Positions 20,040-29,049 of a stretch of 64,000 bases of DNA are shown here, one piece after another; within the stretch, counting starts at the first letter, position 1, and every line of letters begins with the position of its first letter. The stretch lies in contig NZ_CP150170.1 of assembly GCF_037963865.1 (NCBI RefSeq), positions 5,022,001 through 5,086,000 of the forward strand, written 5' to 3'. The translations under genes and the position numbers were made by a program. Below the pieces are notes generated by a model, which ran no database searches, was not told the DNA's origin, and worked only from the letters and a program-made list of their open reading frames with translations. The stretch is from Paenibacillus sp. FSL R10-2734. Lineage in GTDB: Bacteria; Bacillota; Bacilli; Paenibacillales; Paenibacillaceae.

Positions 20040-21665
20040 TTATTGATTAAACCGAGCTGTAACGAATACTGCTGGTGAATTCCAGTAAATCGTTACCTCG
20101 TTCGTGGAATAGCTAAGTTCATGATCAGCAAAGCACTGTGCTGCTGGTTTTCCCTGTAAATGTTCAACTACATATTCATCATGGAGCCCACGATCTGGAC
20201 CACCAGATACCAGACCTGGCACTGGATCAATCACATGGTCACCAACAGATGGGCGATGATGCGGATGCATCACTGGTCGATCGCCAAATCCGGTAACATA
20301 ACTGATATCCAATACGTTGCGGCCCATCAAATAGTGCAAATGCTCTAGCGCACAGTCCGCGTAACTCGAATCGCCACTAAAATACTCAGCAGCTAGCAGC
20401 AGCATCGCATTGTTCATTACGAGCATATTACTCCCCCAAATATAGTCCTCCTCTTTCAAGGAGATCCTATAGCCATCCTCATGACTCCGTTCCACTAAAC
20501 GTTCCGCCTCAGCTAGAAGTCCTTCTTTTAACGAGGCATACAACGCATGGTTTGCTTGATCTTCACCCTTTAACAGGTACGCAAGTGTGCCATAGCCCCC
20601 CATATCCGCCCAGCCAAGACTATACTTTGGAAAAGATAACTGTGCCAGCTGTAGAATAGCTTGATGGTATTCTTCTTTCCCCGTCGTACGATACAGCTCC
20701 GCTGCAGCCCAATACCGCTCGTCCTTATCGACGCCATCCCCATATTCTCCAGTGCTAATTTCGGGTGGGTTCGTGAAGGCTGGTGCGTCTGGATGCTGAA
20801 CAAGCCATTGCCAAGCTAGCTTTGCGGCATCCAGACATTTCTTCGCATAGGCTGAGTCAAATGGCTCATACACCCTCGCTGCCATAGCCATAACTCCAGC
20901 AAAATCTCCAGTGGCGGTGGCTGACACCGGTGAGAAATATAGGTCTGCTATATCGTGCTCAGGCATCACATCTAGATCGGGAAAGCTCAGCGTGGTCAGC
21001 TTATGGTATACTCCGCCTGTTCTGCCGTCCTGCATTTTGAACAACCAATCCAGCTCCACTTTACATTCCAGCAGAACATCTGGAGTAGCCCCATCACTTT
21101 CAGGTATCGGAATAGCGCTTACAAAAGCGGAAGGATATAGCTCATAAGCAAGCAAAAGATCAGCGATAGCCTTAGCTCCTGGTCCACTATATTTTCCATA
21201 ATCACCTGCATCATGCCAGCCTCCAGAGCAGTCTAGTCGACGCTCCGGTTGACCATATATCATTCCTTCTGCTGTATGACATGGCTTGTGCTTCCAATCT
21301 CCCGCATACTCTTCAGTCAATTCAACCCCGCAGCGATAATAATAAAAGGCCTTCAGCATGCCCTGTTGAAGCTCATGATATGGCTTATCTGAGATCATAA
21401 ATGATGCCGAAGCTATCCCCTCACCCTGTTCAATCCGGTATCGACCCACAGCTTTAATCTCAGAAAAATCACCTGTATGCACAGTTACTCCGCTTGCCTT
21501 ATCGAATCTTGGAGCACCTGTCTTCCCTTCGAATACAACATTTCCATTATCAACATTAACAACCTGAAAATCATGTCCAGCACCAGTAAACACTGCGATC
21601 TTTTCTCCATCCACCAGATATCCGATTTGATTTACAGTAATGATTCGGAGTGCACGCTCGCTCAT
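20040..21665 (-). CDS. Cytoplasmic GH9 glycoside hydrolase with Ig-like N-terminal domain
   Basis: About 541 residues from ATG at 21665 (AAGGAG seven bases before). Residues about 8-95 are the cellulase-type Ig-like domain (VNQIGYLVDGEKIAVF, with RYRIEQGE near its end). The (alpha/alpha)6 barrel follows: CSGGWHDAGDYGKY carries the catalytic-base aspartates (152 and 155), HPHHRPSVGD a late histidine motif, and STNEVTIYWN the catalytic acid Glu. No signal peptide, so it probably trims imported beta-glucan or glucosaminoglycan oligosaccharides inside the cell rather than attacking polymer. Monocistronic. Confidence 0.88.
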   Translation of the reverse strand: MSERALRIITVNQIGYLVDGEKIAVFTGAGHDFQVVNVDNGNVVFEGKTGAPRFDKASGVTVHTGDFSEIKAVGRYRIEQGEGIASASFMISDKPYHELQQGMLKAFYYYRCGVELTEEYAGDWKHKPCHTAEGMIYGQPERRLDCSGGWHDAGDYGKYSGPGAKAIADLLLAYELYPSAFVSAIPIPESDGATPDVLLECKVELDWLFKMQDGRTGGVYHKLTTLSFPDLDVMPEHDIADLYFSPVSATATGDFAGVMAMAARVYEPFDSAYAKKCLDAAKLAWQWLVQHPDAPAFTNPPEISTGEYGDGVDKDERYWAAAELYRTTGKEEYHQAILQLAQLSFPKYSLGWADMGGYGTLAYLLKGEDQANHALYASLKEGLLAEAERLVERSHEDGYRISLKEEDYIWGSNMLVMNNAMLLLAAEYFSGDSSYADCALEHLHYLMGRNVLDISYVTGFGDRPVMHPHHRPSVGDHVIDPVPGLVSGGPDRGLHDEYVVEHLQGKPAAQCFADHELSYSTNEVTIYWNSPAVFVTARFNQ

Positions 21666-21769
21666 CTTCATTCTCCTTCATATCAGTTTGGTGAAGCCGA
21701 TGATTACAAGTCTCTCTTTCAAGTTGAGAATACGCTATTCTAGTTGTAAGTGGCAATGATCTATACAAT

Positions 21770-21809
21770 AAAAAAACCTAGAGTTCACCCCAAACAGGTC
21801 ACTCTAGGT
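21770..21809 (-). terminator. Terminator of the alarmone synthetase gene
   Basis: Stem ACCTAGAGT/ACTCTAGGT with an inner GACC/GGGT pairing, followed on the minus strand by TTTTTTATT. It is 16 bp past the synthetase stop and upstream of the GH9 gene. Confidence 0.85.
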
Positions 21810-21824
21810 AGTATGAACTGCTTA

Positions 21825-22571
21825 TTACATATCGCCAAGCAATTTAACAAAGTTAGCAGGCAGTGTGAATTGCTGATTGTTAATCACAATACGCCGAAGT
21901 TCCTCAAAGGAGCCACTATCGTCCGTGTCTTCGTCTTTAATTTCCTTAATGTCTCGATGCAGTCTTTCCATCTGTAGATCAAGCGCATGAGCGGCATCCG
22001 CTGCATTTTTCAACTCACGTGTCATACTCTCTGGTACCGACTTATTATATTTATAAAATATTTTATGCTCGAGACTTGCCCAGAAATCCATAGCAATCGT
22101 ACGTATTTGCACTTCTACACATACGAGCTCCTGACGGTCGGACATAAATACAGGGACTTGAATCAGCAAGTGGAGGCTCTGATATCCGTTAGGTTTAGGA
22201 TTCTTAATATAATCCTTCACCTCAAGTACCGTTAAGTCGTCCTGCTTCTGTAGCATTTCACTAACATGATAAATATCTGAGATAAATGAACATGTAATCC
22301 GTAGTCCTGCAATATCTTTGATGCAACTTCTAATAGATTGTAGAGATAGGTCTCCATTTTTACGCATCATTTTGTTCATAATACTCTCAGGGGACTTGAT
22401 TCGCGATTTCGTATGCTCGATAGGGCTGTAATCGTGCAGAGACTGAAACTCTTGTTTGAGAATCTCAATCTTCGTCTCCATCTCATCTAGTGCAAATTTA
22501 TAAATCAACATAAATCGGGTGATCTCGTGCTTAAGCTTCTTAAATTGTTCGATTTGATTCTCCGGGGTCAT
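21825..22571 (-). CDS. Small alarmone synthetase, (p)ppGpp synthetase (RelP/RelQ type)
   Basis: 248 residues containing only the RelA_SpoT synthetase domain, with no hydrolase or TGS/ACT domain. Conserved pieces: SRIKSPESIMNKMMRK (ATP side), DIAGLRITCSF with the catalytic DxxGxR, PKPNGYQSLHLL (G-loop), and EVQIRTIAMDFWASLEHK (GDP side). It pyrophosphorylates GDP/GTP, which ties it to the stringent response. Firmicutes usually have YwaC (RelP) and YjbM (RelQ); the sequence alone does not let me choose firmly. Monocistronic. Confidence 0.9.
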   Translation of the reverse strand: MTPENQIEQFKKLKHEITRFMLIYKFALDEMETKIEILKQEFQSLHDYSPIEHTKSRIKSPESIMNKMMRKNGDLSLQSIRSCIKDIAGLRITCSFISDIYHVSEMLQKQDDLTVLEVKDYIKNPKPNGYQSLHLLIQVPVFMSDRQELVCVEVQIRTIAMDFWASLEHKIFYKYNKSVPESMTRELKNAADAAHALDLQMERLHRDIKEIKDEDTDDSGSFEELRRIVINNQQFTLPANFVKLLGDM

Positions 22572-22657
22572 TATCCATTTCTCCTCTTGTAGCTTTTCTC
22601 TATATTTATCATAGCCAATCCACTTGTGAAATTCAAATTCAGCGGGAGGATGTAAGA

Positions 22658-23041
22658 TTATTCAAAATTGATTTGATTCAAATCCCATATTTCAAATGGG
22701 GTATTCGACAAGGGTTTAGTATAACAAGCCATTCGTACTTTAAAAGACTTATCATTAATTTCAACCGTTACGTCGCGAAAATAATCAGGTCTTGGTGCCT
22801 CTTCAGGAGTTATAGAGAGGACTTTTATTTTCAAAGGATGTTTCATTAGACTTATTTCTTTAACTGCATCAGCATCGGAGATATAATTCACTTCTTTTAT
22901 GGTTTGGAGTCTCTGTAGCTCCGTATTTAACTGACGTTCAAAATTCCATTTGGAATGTCCAATCTCTATCGTGATCCATCCAATCATGGCTACAATTACA
23001 ACTATACATGAAGTAAATAGTACTTTCTTTTTTACTTTCAT
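22658..23041 (-). CDS. Small membrane-anchored hypothetical protein
   Basis: 127 residues from ATG at 23041, which follows TAGGAGGTG. One N-terminal transmembrane helix (VLFTSCIVVIVAMIGWITI) leaves an extracytoplasmic domain of about 95 residues with charged helix, then beta strands (VTVEINDKSFKVRMACYTKP). No family is recognised. Its small size and single anchor suggest an accessory or sensing role, but there is no supporting neighbour. Confidence 0.65.
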   Translation of the reverse strand: MKVKKKVLFTSCIVVIVAMIGWITIEIGHSKWNFERQLNTELQRLQTIKEVNYISDADAVKEISLMKHPLKIKVLSITPEEAPRPDYFRDVTVEINDKSFKVRMACYTKPLSNTPFEIWDLNQINFE

Positions 23042-23092
23042 TCGCACACCTCCTAAAATCATACCCATATTCTACCACATCTAGTGGTTAAC

Positions 23093-23120
23093 AAAAAAAA
23101 GAGCTCCCTTTCGGCAGCCC
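23093..23120 (-). terminator. Terminator after the LOG-family gene
   Basis: GGGCTGCC gaaa GGGAGCTC (one mismatch, one G-U) followed on the minus strand by TTTTTTTTG, 25 bp past the LOG gene stop. Confidence 0.7.
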
Positions 23121-23144
23121 GTTCATCTGTTACAGTGTCTTTTC

Positions 23145-23723
23145 CTAGTTGAGCTGCTTCCACTTTTGTTCTAACGTTTGAGGAACATAGCCTTTCAATA
23201 GATGTAGAAGTTCCAACGGCTTATCTGATACGTTTAACAAGCTGAGATGTGAGGCATTAGAAAATCCCTCGTTAATGCTGTTTTGAATTAAATTCATCAG
23301 AGGATCAAAATAATTTCTGATGTTTAGAACACCTACCGGTTTCTTATGGATGCCAATTTGTGACCAGCATAGGACCTCAAACAGCTCTTCATACGTCCCA
23401 AAACCGCCGGGTAAAGCAATAAAGCCATCCGCCAGTTCTCCCATCTTTGCTTTACGTCCATGCATATCATCCACTTCTATCAATTGCGTTAATTCTCTAT
23501 GTACCATCTCTCCGTTAAACAATCCTCTAGGCATAACCCCGATGACCTCACCTCCACCGTTCAAAACAGCATTCGCGACTTCACCCATTAATCCGATTCT
23601 TGAGCCGCCGTAAATTAAGCGATAATTATTCATAGCCATGTAGTTTCCAAGTTCAACAGCTTTAGCTTTATACTCGTCATGCGCCCCTAAATTCGATCCT
23701 GCAAAAACACATATTGATTCCAA
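23145..23723 (-). CDS. LOG-family nucleoside 5'-monophosphate phosphoribohydrolase
   Basis: 192 residues, full length for the LOG/TIGR00730 family. The signature PGGFGTYEELFEVLCW carries the PGGxGTxxE phosphoribohydrolase motif, preceded by YGGSRIGLMG. These enzymes split purine nucleotide monophosphates, such as the isopentenyl-AMP cytokinin precursor or AMP/IMP, into base and ribose phosphate. In bacteria the true substrate is often unknown. Resembles B. subtilis YvdD. Monocistronic. Confidence 0.9.
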   Translation of the reverse strand: MESICVFAGSNLGAHDEYKAKAVELGNYMAMNNYRLIYGGSRIGLMGEVANAVLNGGGEVIGVMPRGLFNGEMVHRELTQLIEVDDMHGRKAKMGELADGFIALPGGFGTYEELFEVLCWSQIGIHKKPVGVLNIRNYFDPLMNLIQNSINEGFSNASHLSLLNVSDKPLELLHLLKGYVPQTLEQKWKQLN

Positions 23724-23820
23724 AATCTCATCCCCAAACTATATATTGATAATATCCGTCATCTAATATACTATATGTTGGAGAAAAAAACATGTGAAAG
23801 ATTAGGGAGTGCTACATAGT

Positions 23821-24138
23821 ATGGAAATTAATGAAGTGCAGAAATGGATTAAGAGCTTTTATGGACAAAGAGGCTGGGCCGATTACGGGCCTTTTATTCG
23901 AGTTGGATTTCTTATGGAAGAAACCGGGGAGGTAGCACGGGCAGTACGGTCCTATGAAATCGGGAGAGATCGCCCAGATGAATCTACTCCTCCTCCAGAG
24001 CAACTAAAAAACGACTTGATTGAGGAAATTGGTGATGTGCTAGGAAATATAGCCTTGTTAGCCGATTTGTATGGTATCACTTTAGAAGAGGCATTTACTG
24101 CGCATAAGGAAAAATTAGTTAAACGCTTTAATTCCTAA
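23821..24138 (+). CDS. MazG-like nucleotide pyrophosphohydrolase
   Basis: 105 residues from ATG at 23821; the earlier GTG lies within the GGGAG Shine-Dalgarno. Four helices with the EExxE/ExxD metal motifs of MazG-type dNTP pyrophosphatases: EETGEVARAV and then LIEEIGDVLGNI. It would convert nucleoside triphosphates to monophosphates in the cytoplasm (house-cleaning). The gene is divergent from the LOG gene, another nucleotide enzyme. Confidence 0.88.
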   Translation: MEINEVQKWIKSFYGQRGWADYGPFIRVGFLMEETGEVARAVRSYEIGRDRPDESTPPPEQLKNDLIEEIGDVLGNIALLADLYGITLEEAFTAHKEKLVKRFNS

Positions 24139-24154
24139 GAATAAGTAGAAAAAA

Positions 24155-24186
24155 GGGCTACAATCGGCATCACCGAATTGTAACCC
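24155..24186. terminator. Bidirectional terminator between MazG-like and hydrolase genes
   Basis: GGGCTACAATCGG/CCGAATTGTAACCC pair with one bulge, flanked by AAAAAA on the left and TTCTTTG on the right. It serves the two convergent genes. Confidence 0.8.
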
Positions 24187-24212
24187 TTCTTTGTCTATCT
24201 ATTTAAGGCTCG

Positions 24213-25073
24213 TTAAGCATTACCGCCTGAAGTATGACTCGAAATCGCATTAATTATTGTTTCCCAGTCATCCGGGTGAACTTCGTGGCCCGTTCCTTCT
24301 AGGGTTAGTAGCGACGTATTAGGAATATCATTAGCTAGCGCTAGTCCATGCTCTATAGGCAGTACTGTGTCTTCAGTACCGTGGACAACCAATGTAGGAA
24401 CCATGATATTTTTCAACTTACCTTCGAAGGTATCATCCCCCGTAAGCAGCGCATGATTAAACATACTGAGTAGGTTGTTTGCACGTTTTATTTCCGTTCT
24501 AACTTGCTTATAAGCTCTCTTCTTATCGAGTTTATGCTTTGAACCACAGAGTATGGCAGAACCTGCAACCATGTAATCTGCTATCGCTTCTTCATCTGCC
24601 CAATCCAGAGTAGCTGCATCCGCATGAAAAGCAAGGATTCTCTCATCCATTGGAGGCAAGTTCCGATCATTGTCATCAGAGCCAAAAATACTCGATGCGA
24701 TCAATGTTAAGGTTTGAACTTTTTCAGGATGGCGTAGAGCAAGAACTTGTGCAATCATACCACCTAAGGACATCCCTACGATATTTGCCTGTTCTATATT
24801 ATAGGCGTCCAGTAACTCAGCAGCATCATCGGCCATGTCGATCACTGTATAATTGGAACTTCCAGGCTCATAAGCAATAGAACGTCCGACATCCCGGTTA
24901 TCATACCGAATAACGTACCGTCCTGTATCTGCTAATCGTTGGCAAAACTCCTCATCCCAATAAACCATAGAACATGTGGCGCCCATTATCAATAATACTG
25001 CAGGATTGCTAGGATCTCCAAAACTTTCCGAACATATATCAATTCCGTTTACTTTAAATATCTTTTCGCTCAT
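24213..25073 (-). CDS. Alpha/beta hydrolase
   Basis: 286 residues, cytoplasmic. YDNRDVGRS early, nucleophile elbow GMSLGG (Ser about 100), VHGTEDTVLP before the acid, and His in GTGHEVHPDDW form a complete triad. This branch includes polyketide methylesterases such as RdmC/DnrP and many hydrolases of unknown use. No biosynthetic neighbours are present, so substrate is not inferred. ATG after ATGAGG. Confidence 0.88.
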   Translation of the reverse strand: MSEKIFKVNGIDICSESFGDPSNPAVLLIMGATCSMVYWDEEFCQRLADTGRYVIRYDNRDVGRSIAYEPGSSNYTVIDMADDAAELLDAYNIEQANIVGMSLGGMIAQVLALRHPEKVQTLTLIASSIFGSDDNDRNLPPMDERILAFHADAATLDWADEEAIADYMVAGSAILCGSKHKLDKKRAYKQVRTEIKRANNLLSMFNHALLTGDDTFEGKLKNIMVPTLVVHGTEDTVLPIEHGLALANDIPNTSLLTLEGTGHEVHPDDWETIINAISSHTSGGNA

Positions 25074-25228
25074 TGTTAAATCCTCATTTCATTCGTATTG
25101 GGTAATCAAAGAATGTACACTTAAATAAGACTCATCACATTTTGAAATAAATGGATGATTCTATCATTGAACTGTACCTCGAATTAACGCAAACGGATGA
25201 ACTTAATAATCACGACAGACACTCCCCT

Positions 25229-25316
25229 AATCGTTATTATGGGTTTTGAACCCAATTACGATTATAACACAAATAGACTATCTTCCCGATCTTAACGACC
25301 AAGGGGATAGCCTATT
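25229..25316. repeat. Two adjacent inverted repeats in the 25074-25334 gap
   Basis: Outer AATCGT/ACGATT with inner GGGTT/AACCC (25229-25263), then AATAGACTATC/GATAGCCTATT (25272-25316). A TATAAT-like hexamer on the minus strand lies between them and could be the -10 box of the hydrolase gene at 25073. The second repeat may terminate the HD-GYP gene although its U-tract is poor. The rest of the 260-bp gap shows nothing. Confidence 0.45.
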
Positions 25317-25334
25317 TTACAACGAAAATATTTA

Positions 25335-26372
25335 TTAAATAAATACTTCCTCAACAGTCAAATTTCGCTCCTTGGATAAATCCCTGAACGTAGTTTCATC
25401 TACTTTCACTAGCGGTTTGAAAATATCCAATGGGTTATTCATAATAATCGTGCCAAGCTCCCCGTTACTAAGCTGAACATTTTTACCTACGAAGTTCGGC
25501 AATAAATGTCCGATTAAGGCTTGCACCGCATTTCCATTCAGCTTGCCAAAGCCTAGCTCATGCACCTTGCGCAGAACGGTAATCAGCCCTTGTTTTGGTT
25601 GATTCGCTCTTGCAGAGGTCATCCCAACATATGCATTAGCAACAGCTACAATTAGAGTATACGGGTGCAGGTCCGCCTTACGAAGCATATTAGGATAACC
25701 TGTTCCATCCTCGAACTCATGATGCTGAAGCGCCACCAGAGCAGTCTTCTCATCATTCATAGATTTAATAATAATATCGTATCCATATGTAGTATGACGC
25801 TTTAGTTCTTCCGTTTCCTCAGGGGTTAAGGCCCCTGTCTTATTTAAGATAACAGGGTCAATCTGACTTTTTCCTATGTCGTGTAAATACCCTGCTCGAC
25901 TGATCTCGTAACGTTCTTCTTTTGTATAGCCTAACCAAGTCGCTATGTAAAAAGATAACAGTCCGACCTGCAAAGAATGATTGTATGTACCAATATCCTC
26001 CCGTTCAAGCAACAGCAATAAGGAAACTACATCCTTATGTTCATCCATTTTTTCCAGCAAGGGCTGTAGCGTAAGATCTACATCAGACTGCGTGAAACTG
26101 CCCTTGCTGAGTGCTTCTAGAAAAATCGATTCATAGTTTTGGATTGCAAGATCAAAGTTTCCATTCAGGCTTTGCGCCAGATTCGTTCCCTCATTATCCA
26201 TCGCTATGCTGCGAGGTTCAATATCGACATAATCGATTCGATGTCTCATCAGGAGGGCTATTTCTTCTTTGTAGACAATTGTCCCTTTCGGGAGCACGTG
26301 TAGGCCAACACTATTGAAAGTGTCCATGATAAGACAATCGCCATGCTTGAGATCTGTGACATGAGCTTTCAA
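25335..26372 (-). CDS. HD-GYP domain phosphodiesterase-like protein
   Basis: 345 residues, TTG start after GGAAGGG. The N-terminal about 110 residues are a divergent HD-GYP-associated domain. The HD-GYP domain has His164-Asp165 in LHDIGKS, HH at 217-218, and EDGTGYP with GYP at 225-227, so metal ligands and signature are intact. Such proteins usually hydrolyse cyclic di-GMP (or cGAMP) and affect motility and biofilm. There is no receiver domain or membrane segment. Activity is inferred from the motif only. Confidence 0.9.
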   Translation of the reverse strand: MKAHVTDLKHGDCLIMDTFNSVGLHVLPKGTIVYKEEIALLMRHRIDYVDIEPRSIAMDNEGTNLAQSLNGNFDLAIQNYESIFLEALSKGSFTQSDVDLTLQPLLEKMDEHKDVVSLLLLLEREDIGTYNHSLQVGLLSFYIATWLGYTKEERYEISRAGYLHDIGKSQIDPVILNKTGALTPEETEELKRHTTYGYDIIIKSMNDEKTALVALQHHEFEDGTGYPNMLRKADLHPYTLIVAVANAYVGMTSARANQPKQGLITVLRKVHELGFGKLNGNAVQALIGHLLPNFVGKNVQLSNGELGTIIMNNPLDIFKPLVKVDETTFRDLSKERNLTVEEVFI

Positions 26373-26498
26373 AATTCAGCACCCTTCCTATGTATAGGTA
26401 TATTTTACCTTAAGGATAGCTAAATTCTTCCAAAGTCACAATATGGTTAAAGTCTCATTAACGCTCTCAATTAGTTCCAAAGACCCCCGCAGCTTCAC

Positions 26499-26996
26499 CT
26501 AAAAAGGAATACTAAAGTCCGCGATCACTTTTCCAATCAACTTATCCTTCGCTACAAAAGGAGTAGCCCAAAGATGAGCATCATAGCTTATATTCCGGTT
26601 ATCTCCGAGAAAAAAGTAATGATCCGCCGGAACCGTAACGGGTCCAAAGGTATAGTCCATCTGCTCATTGAGGTATGGTTCATTGATCTCCGTTCCGTTT
26701 CGGTAAAGTGCTCCATCTTTAATTTCAATGGTATCACCCGGTAGCCCTATTAACCGCTTTACGTATCTTTTATTCTTATCACCTGCTACGGGTGGCGTAA
26801 ACACAACGATATCTCCATGATCGAGTGTCGTCATCCATAACATTTTTTCAACGATTAGACGGTCATTAATTTCAATTGTAGGAATCATAGAGCCAGTAGG
26901 AACCCTCATGGCTTCAGCAACATAAGTTCTTACAAACAAAGATAGGACCACTGCGATAGCAACACTAGGCAAATATTGTTTGATAAATTTCAACAT
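26499..26996 (-). CDS. lepB: Signal peptidase I
   Basis: 165 residues of the short SipS/SipT-like type with one N-terminal transmembrane segment (LPSVAIAVVLSLFV). Catalytic Ser36 is in PTGSMIPT and the general-base Lys80 in YVKRLIGLPGD. The late box GDNRNISYDAHLW is near the family GDNRxxSxDSR; the usual Ser-Arg is replaced by Ala-His, a mild deviation. It cleaves Sec and Tat signal peptides on the outer face of the membrane. ATG follows GAGGTGA. Paenibacillus genomes typically carry several such paralogues. Confidence 0.93.
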   Translation of the reverse strand: MLKFIKQYLPSVAIAVVLSLFVRTYVAEAMRVPTGSMIPTIEINDRLIVEKMLWMTTLDHGDIVVFTPPVAGDKNKRYVKRLIGLPGDTIEIKDGALYRNGTEINEPYLNEQMDYTFGPVTVPADHYFFLGDNRNISYDAHLWATPFVAKDKLIGKVIADFSIPF

Positions 26997-27172
26997 AATT
27001 GCTCACCTCATATTCATTTTTATAGACTCTTTGATCGGTGCAGAAGCTTTTTTTCGCTCGTTCATATTCAGTTCATATTGTCGTCATGTAGGGTTCACCT
27101 TCATCGGATATGCTTTCTTTGGTGAATCGTTAAGATAGCCAGAATAACTGATGAGGACAGGTGAAGATACGA

Positions 27173-28144
27173 GTGAAACCAACAGAAGAAATAATAAAAA
27201 AAAGGATGGGTAAACCGCTTCGAATTATACTTATTTCCATAGGGGCTTTAGCTACTGCAATAGTACTTTTTCTAGTGACTGTTTTTGTCGCTAATATTTT
27301 CTTCAATAAATCGGACCAAGCTAAAATAAAACCCTATGGTCAGTCTGTAAGCGTCGATGGTAAAAATATGAATGTTTTGATTCAAGGAAAAGGTGAAGAG
27401 ACAGTCGTGCTCTTACCTGGTTATGGAACAGTGGCACCGGGACTTGATTTTAAGCTGCTAATAGATGAACTATCTCCATTTTACAAAGTTGTCACGATTG
27501 AGCCTTTCGGTTATGGATTAAGTGATAGAACTGAAAAAGAGCGAACCACAGAAAATATTGTGAGTGAAATTCATGAAGCTGTAAAGCAGCTTAATATTGA
27601 CCGTTATATTCTAATGGCACACTCTATTTCCGGTATGTACAGTTTGAATTATGTGAACAAATATCCAAACGAAGTGAGTGCATTTGTCGGGATTGATAAT
27701 AGTATTGCAACGGAAGACAGAATAGGTGTTAAAATACCAACAGGAAAATTAAAACTACTTAGAAAATCAGGCTTGGGCAGATTGTTATTTAAATCAAGTG
27801 GAAATCCCTATGCTGAATTGCCGTTTGATGATGAAACTAAAGAACAATTGAGATTGCTTACGCTTAGAAACACTTATAATTACACTAACTTAAATGAAGT
27901 GGAACATATGTCTTCTAATTATAAAGGGGCTCTAAATTCAACTTTTCCAAAGGATATTCCCCTTTTGCTCTTTGTACAAGGGGATGATACTCTCTTAAAA
28001 GATTGGATATCATTGCATGAAGAGCAAGTCAAAAATTCCGTACAAGGAAAATTGGTAAAACTTGATGCAGGACATTATCTGCACCATACCAAATCAAAAG
28101 AAATCGCCGAAAATTTTAAGACATTTATGAAAGAAATAAAATAA
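27173..28144 (+). CDS. Membrane-anchored alpha/beta hydrolase
   Basis: About 323 residues. The GTG at 27173 (after AGGTGA) and the GTG at 27161 (after GAGGAC) are both possible; the former has better spacing. One N-terminal transmembrane segment (IILISIGALATAIVLFLVTV) places the hydrolase outside. Triad: AHSISGMYS for the serine elbow, QGDDTL for the acid region, DAGHYLHH for His. Substrate unknown. AT-richer than neighbours, divergent from lepB. Confidence 0.82.
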   Translation: MKPTEEIIKKRMGKPLRIILISIGALATAIVLFLVTVFVANIFFNKSDQAKIKPYGQSVSVDGKNMNVLIQGKGEETVVLLPGYGTVAPGLDFKLLIDELSPFYKVVTIEPFGYGLSDRTEKERTTENIVSEIHEAVKQLNIDRYILMAHSISGMYSLNYVNKYPNEVSAFVGIDNSIATEDRIGVKIPTGKLKLLRKSGLGRLLFKSSGNPYAELPFDDETKEQLRLLTLRNTYNYTNLNEVEHMSSNYKGALNSTFPKDIPLLLFVQGDDTLLKDWISLHEEQVKNSVQGKLVKLDAGHYLHHTKSKEIAENFKTFMKEIK

Positions 28145-28192
28145 GTATAGATTGTATCGCTCAGATTGTCTAAACCGTTTCACCTATTCTCC

Positions 28193-28248
28193 ATGCTGCT
28201 GCATGAAATGCAAGCTTCCTTGCATTTCATGCAGCAGCATTTTTTTTC
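28193..28248 (+). terminator. Very strong intrinsic terminator
   Basis: A 22-bp perfect inverted repeat (ATGCTGCTGCATGAAATG..., arms 28193-28214 and 28219-28240) closes on a CTTC loop and is followed by TTTTTTTT. This is the longest perfect stem in the window. It terminates the hydrolase gene at 28144. Confidence 0.95.
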
Positions 28249-28284
28249 TTATTCATACTCGTTAATATTTACGTACCCACACTT

Positions 28285-28680
28285 CTAAAACCGCTCAATA
28301 ATGCGATTCATTTCCCCATCTACGTCCATCATAGTATTCTTAGGAATATGAATAACCAACAAACCGCCAAAGATCTGTTCACATTTCCCATCATTCTCTG
28401 TGATCCGTTGTTTAAAAGCAGAAATGGCTGCTGAATCAACAGCCTCTTTACTGAGGAGCCAAGCGTACCTTTTGAAATGAGATTTCTGTACAGTTTCCTG
28501 ATAGTAATAGATCCCTAGCTCTTCTTTCACCCGTATAATATCACCCATTGTAACACTTGGATTAAAGATCGGCGTCTCTTCGATGCGGTATTTATCTTTA
28601 CCGACTGGAGTAACATCAAGGATTTCAATTTCACGGCCTGCTGGATCGAAGCAAATATGTAGTCCTGACGAGTCTAGCAT
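28285..28680 (-). CDS. DUF4265-like hypothetical protein
   Basis: 131 residues from ATG at 28680, which follows GAGGTG. The pattern YRIEETPIF-NPSVTMGDII, then YYYQETVQKSHFKRYAW, resembles the DUF4265 module in which a short beta domain is followed by a helix. No catalytic residues are known for that family. No signal or membrane segment. It is followed by nothing on the same strand until the terminator hairpin region at 28193-28248, which has A-tracts that also suit this direction. Confidence 0.55.
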   Translation of the reverse strand: MLDSSGLHICFDPAGREIEILDVTPVGKDKYRIEETPIFNPSVTMGDIIRVKEELGIYYYQETVQKSHFKRYAWLLSKEAVDSAAISAFKQRITENDGKCEQIFGGLLVIHIPKNTMMDVDGEMNRIIERF

Positions 28681-28700
28681 CGGCACACCTCAATTCTTTT

Positions 28701-29045
28701 TCAAAATCTGATCTTAATGAATCTAAATAACACAAAACACAATAAATACATTAAGCTTGTAATCCCAAACAACCTGAAGATTCCCGGCGTTAAAAACATA
28801 TATAGACTGTAGGGAAAACTCCAAATAAAGGCGAGAAGCATGAGCACACTTCTGTTTAAAGAGACACCTATCGCTAGCAATCCGGCAGGCAGCACCAACA
28901 TTACCATACTGATTATAATACTGGATTGATTCGTAACCTCAGCATAAGGATTAATGAATATAAATATAAACCATAAAAAAACGGTCATCAAACTGGACAC
29001 ATATCCTATGAGTTTAATGATTGTTAAGTTTATGGGTTGCTCCAT
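28701..29045 (-). CDS. Small four-helix membrane protein
   Basis: 114 residues with four hydrophobic segments (about 8-30, 40-58, 62-80, 84-105) and short loops; family not recognised. It starts 4 bp after the SDR stop (GAGGTG within the overlap region), so the two are very likely co-transcribed. Confidence 0.65.
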   Translation of the reverse strand: MEQPINLTIIKLIGYVSSLMTVFLWFIFIFINPYAEVTNQSSIIISMVMLVLPAGLLAIGVSLNRSVLMLLAFIWSFPYSLYMFLTPGIFRLFGITSLMYLLCFVLFRFIKIRF

Positions 29046-29049
29046 TCCA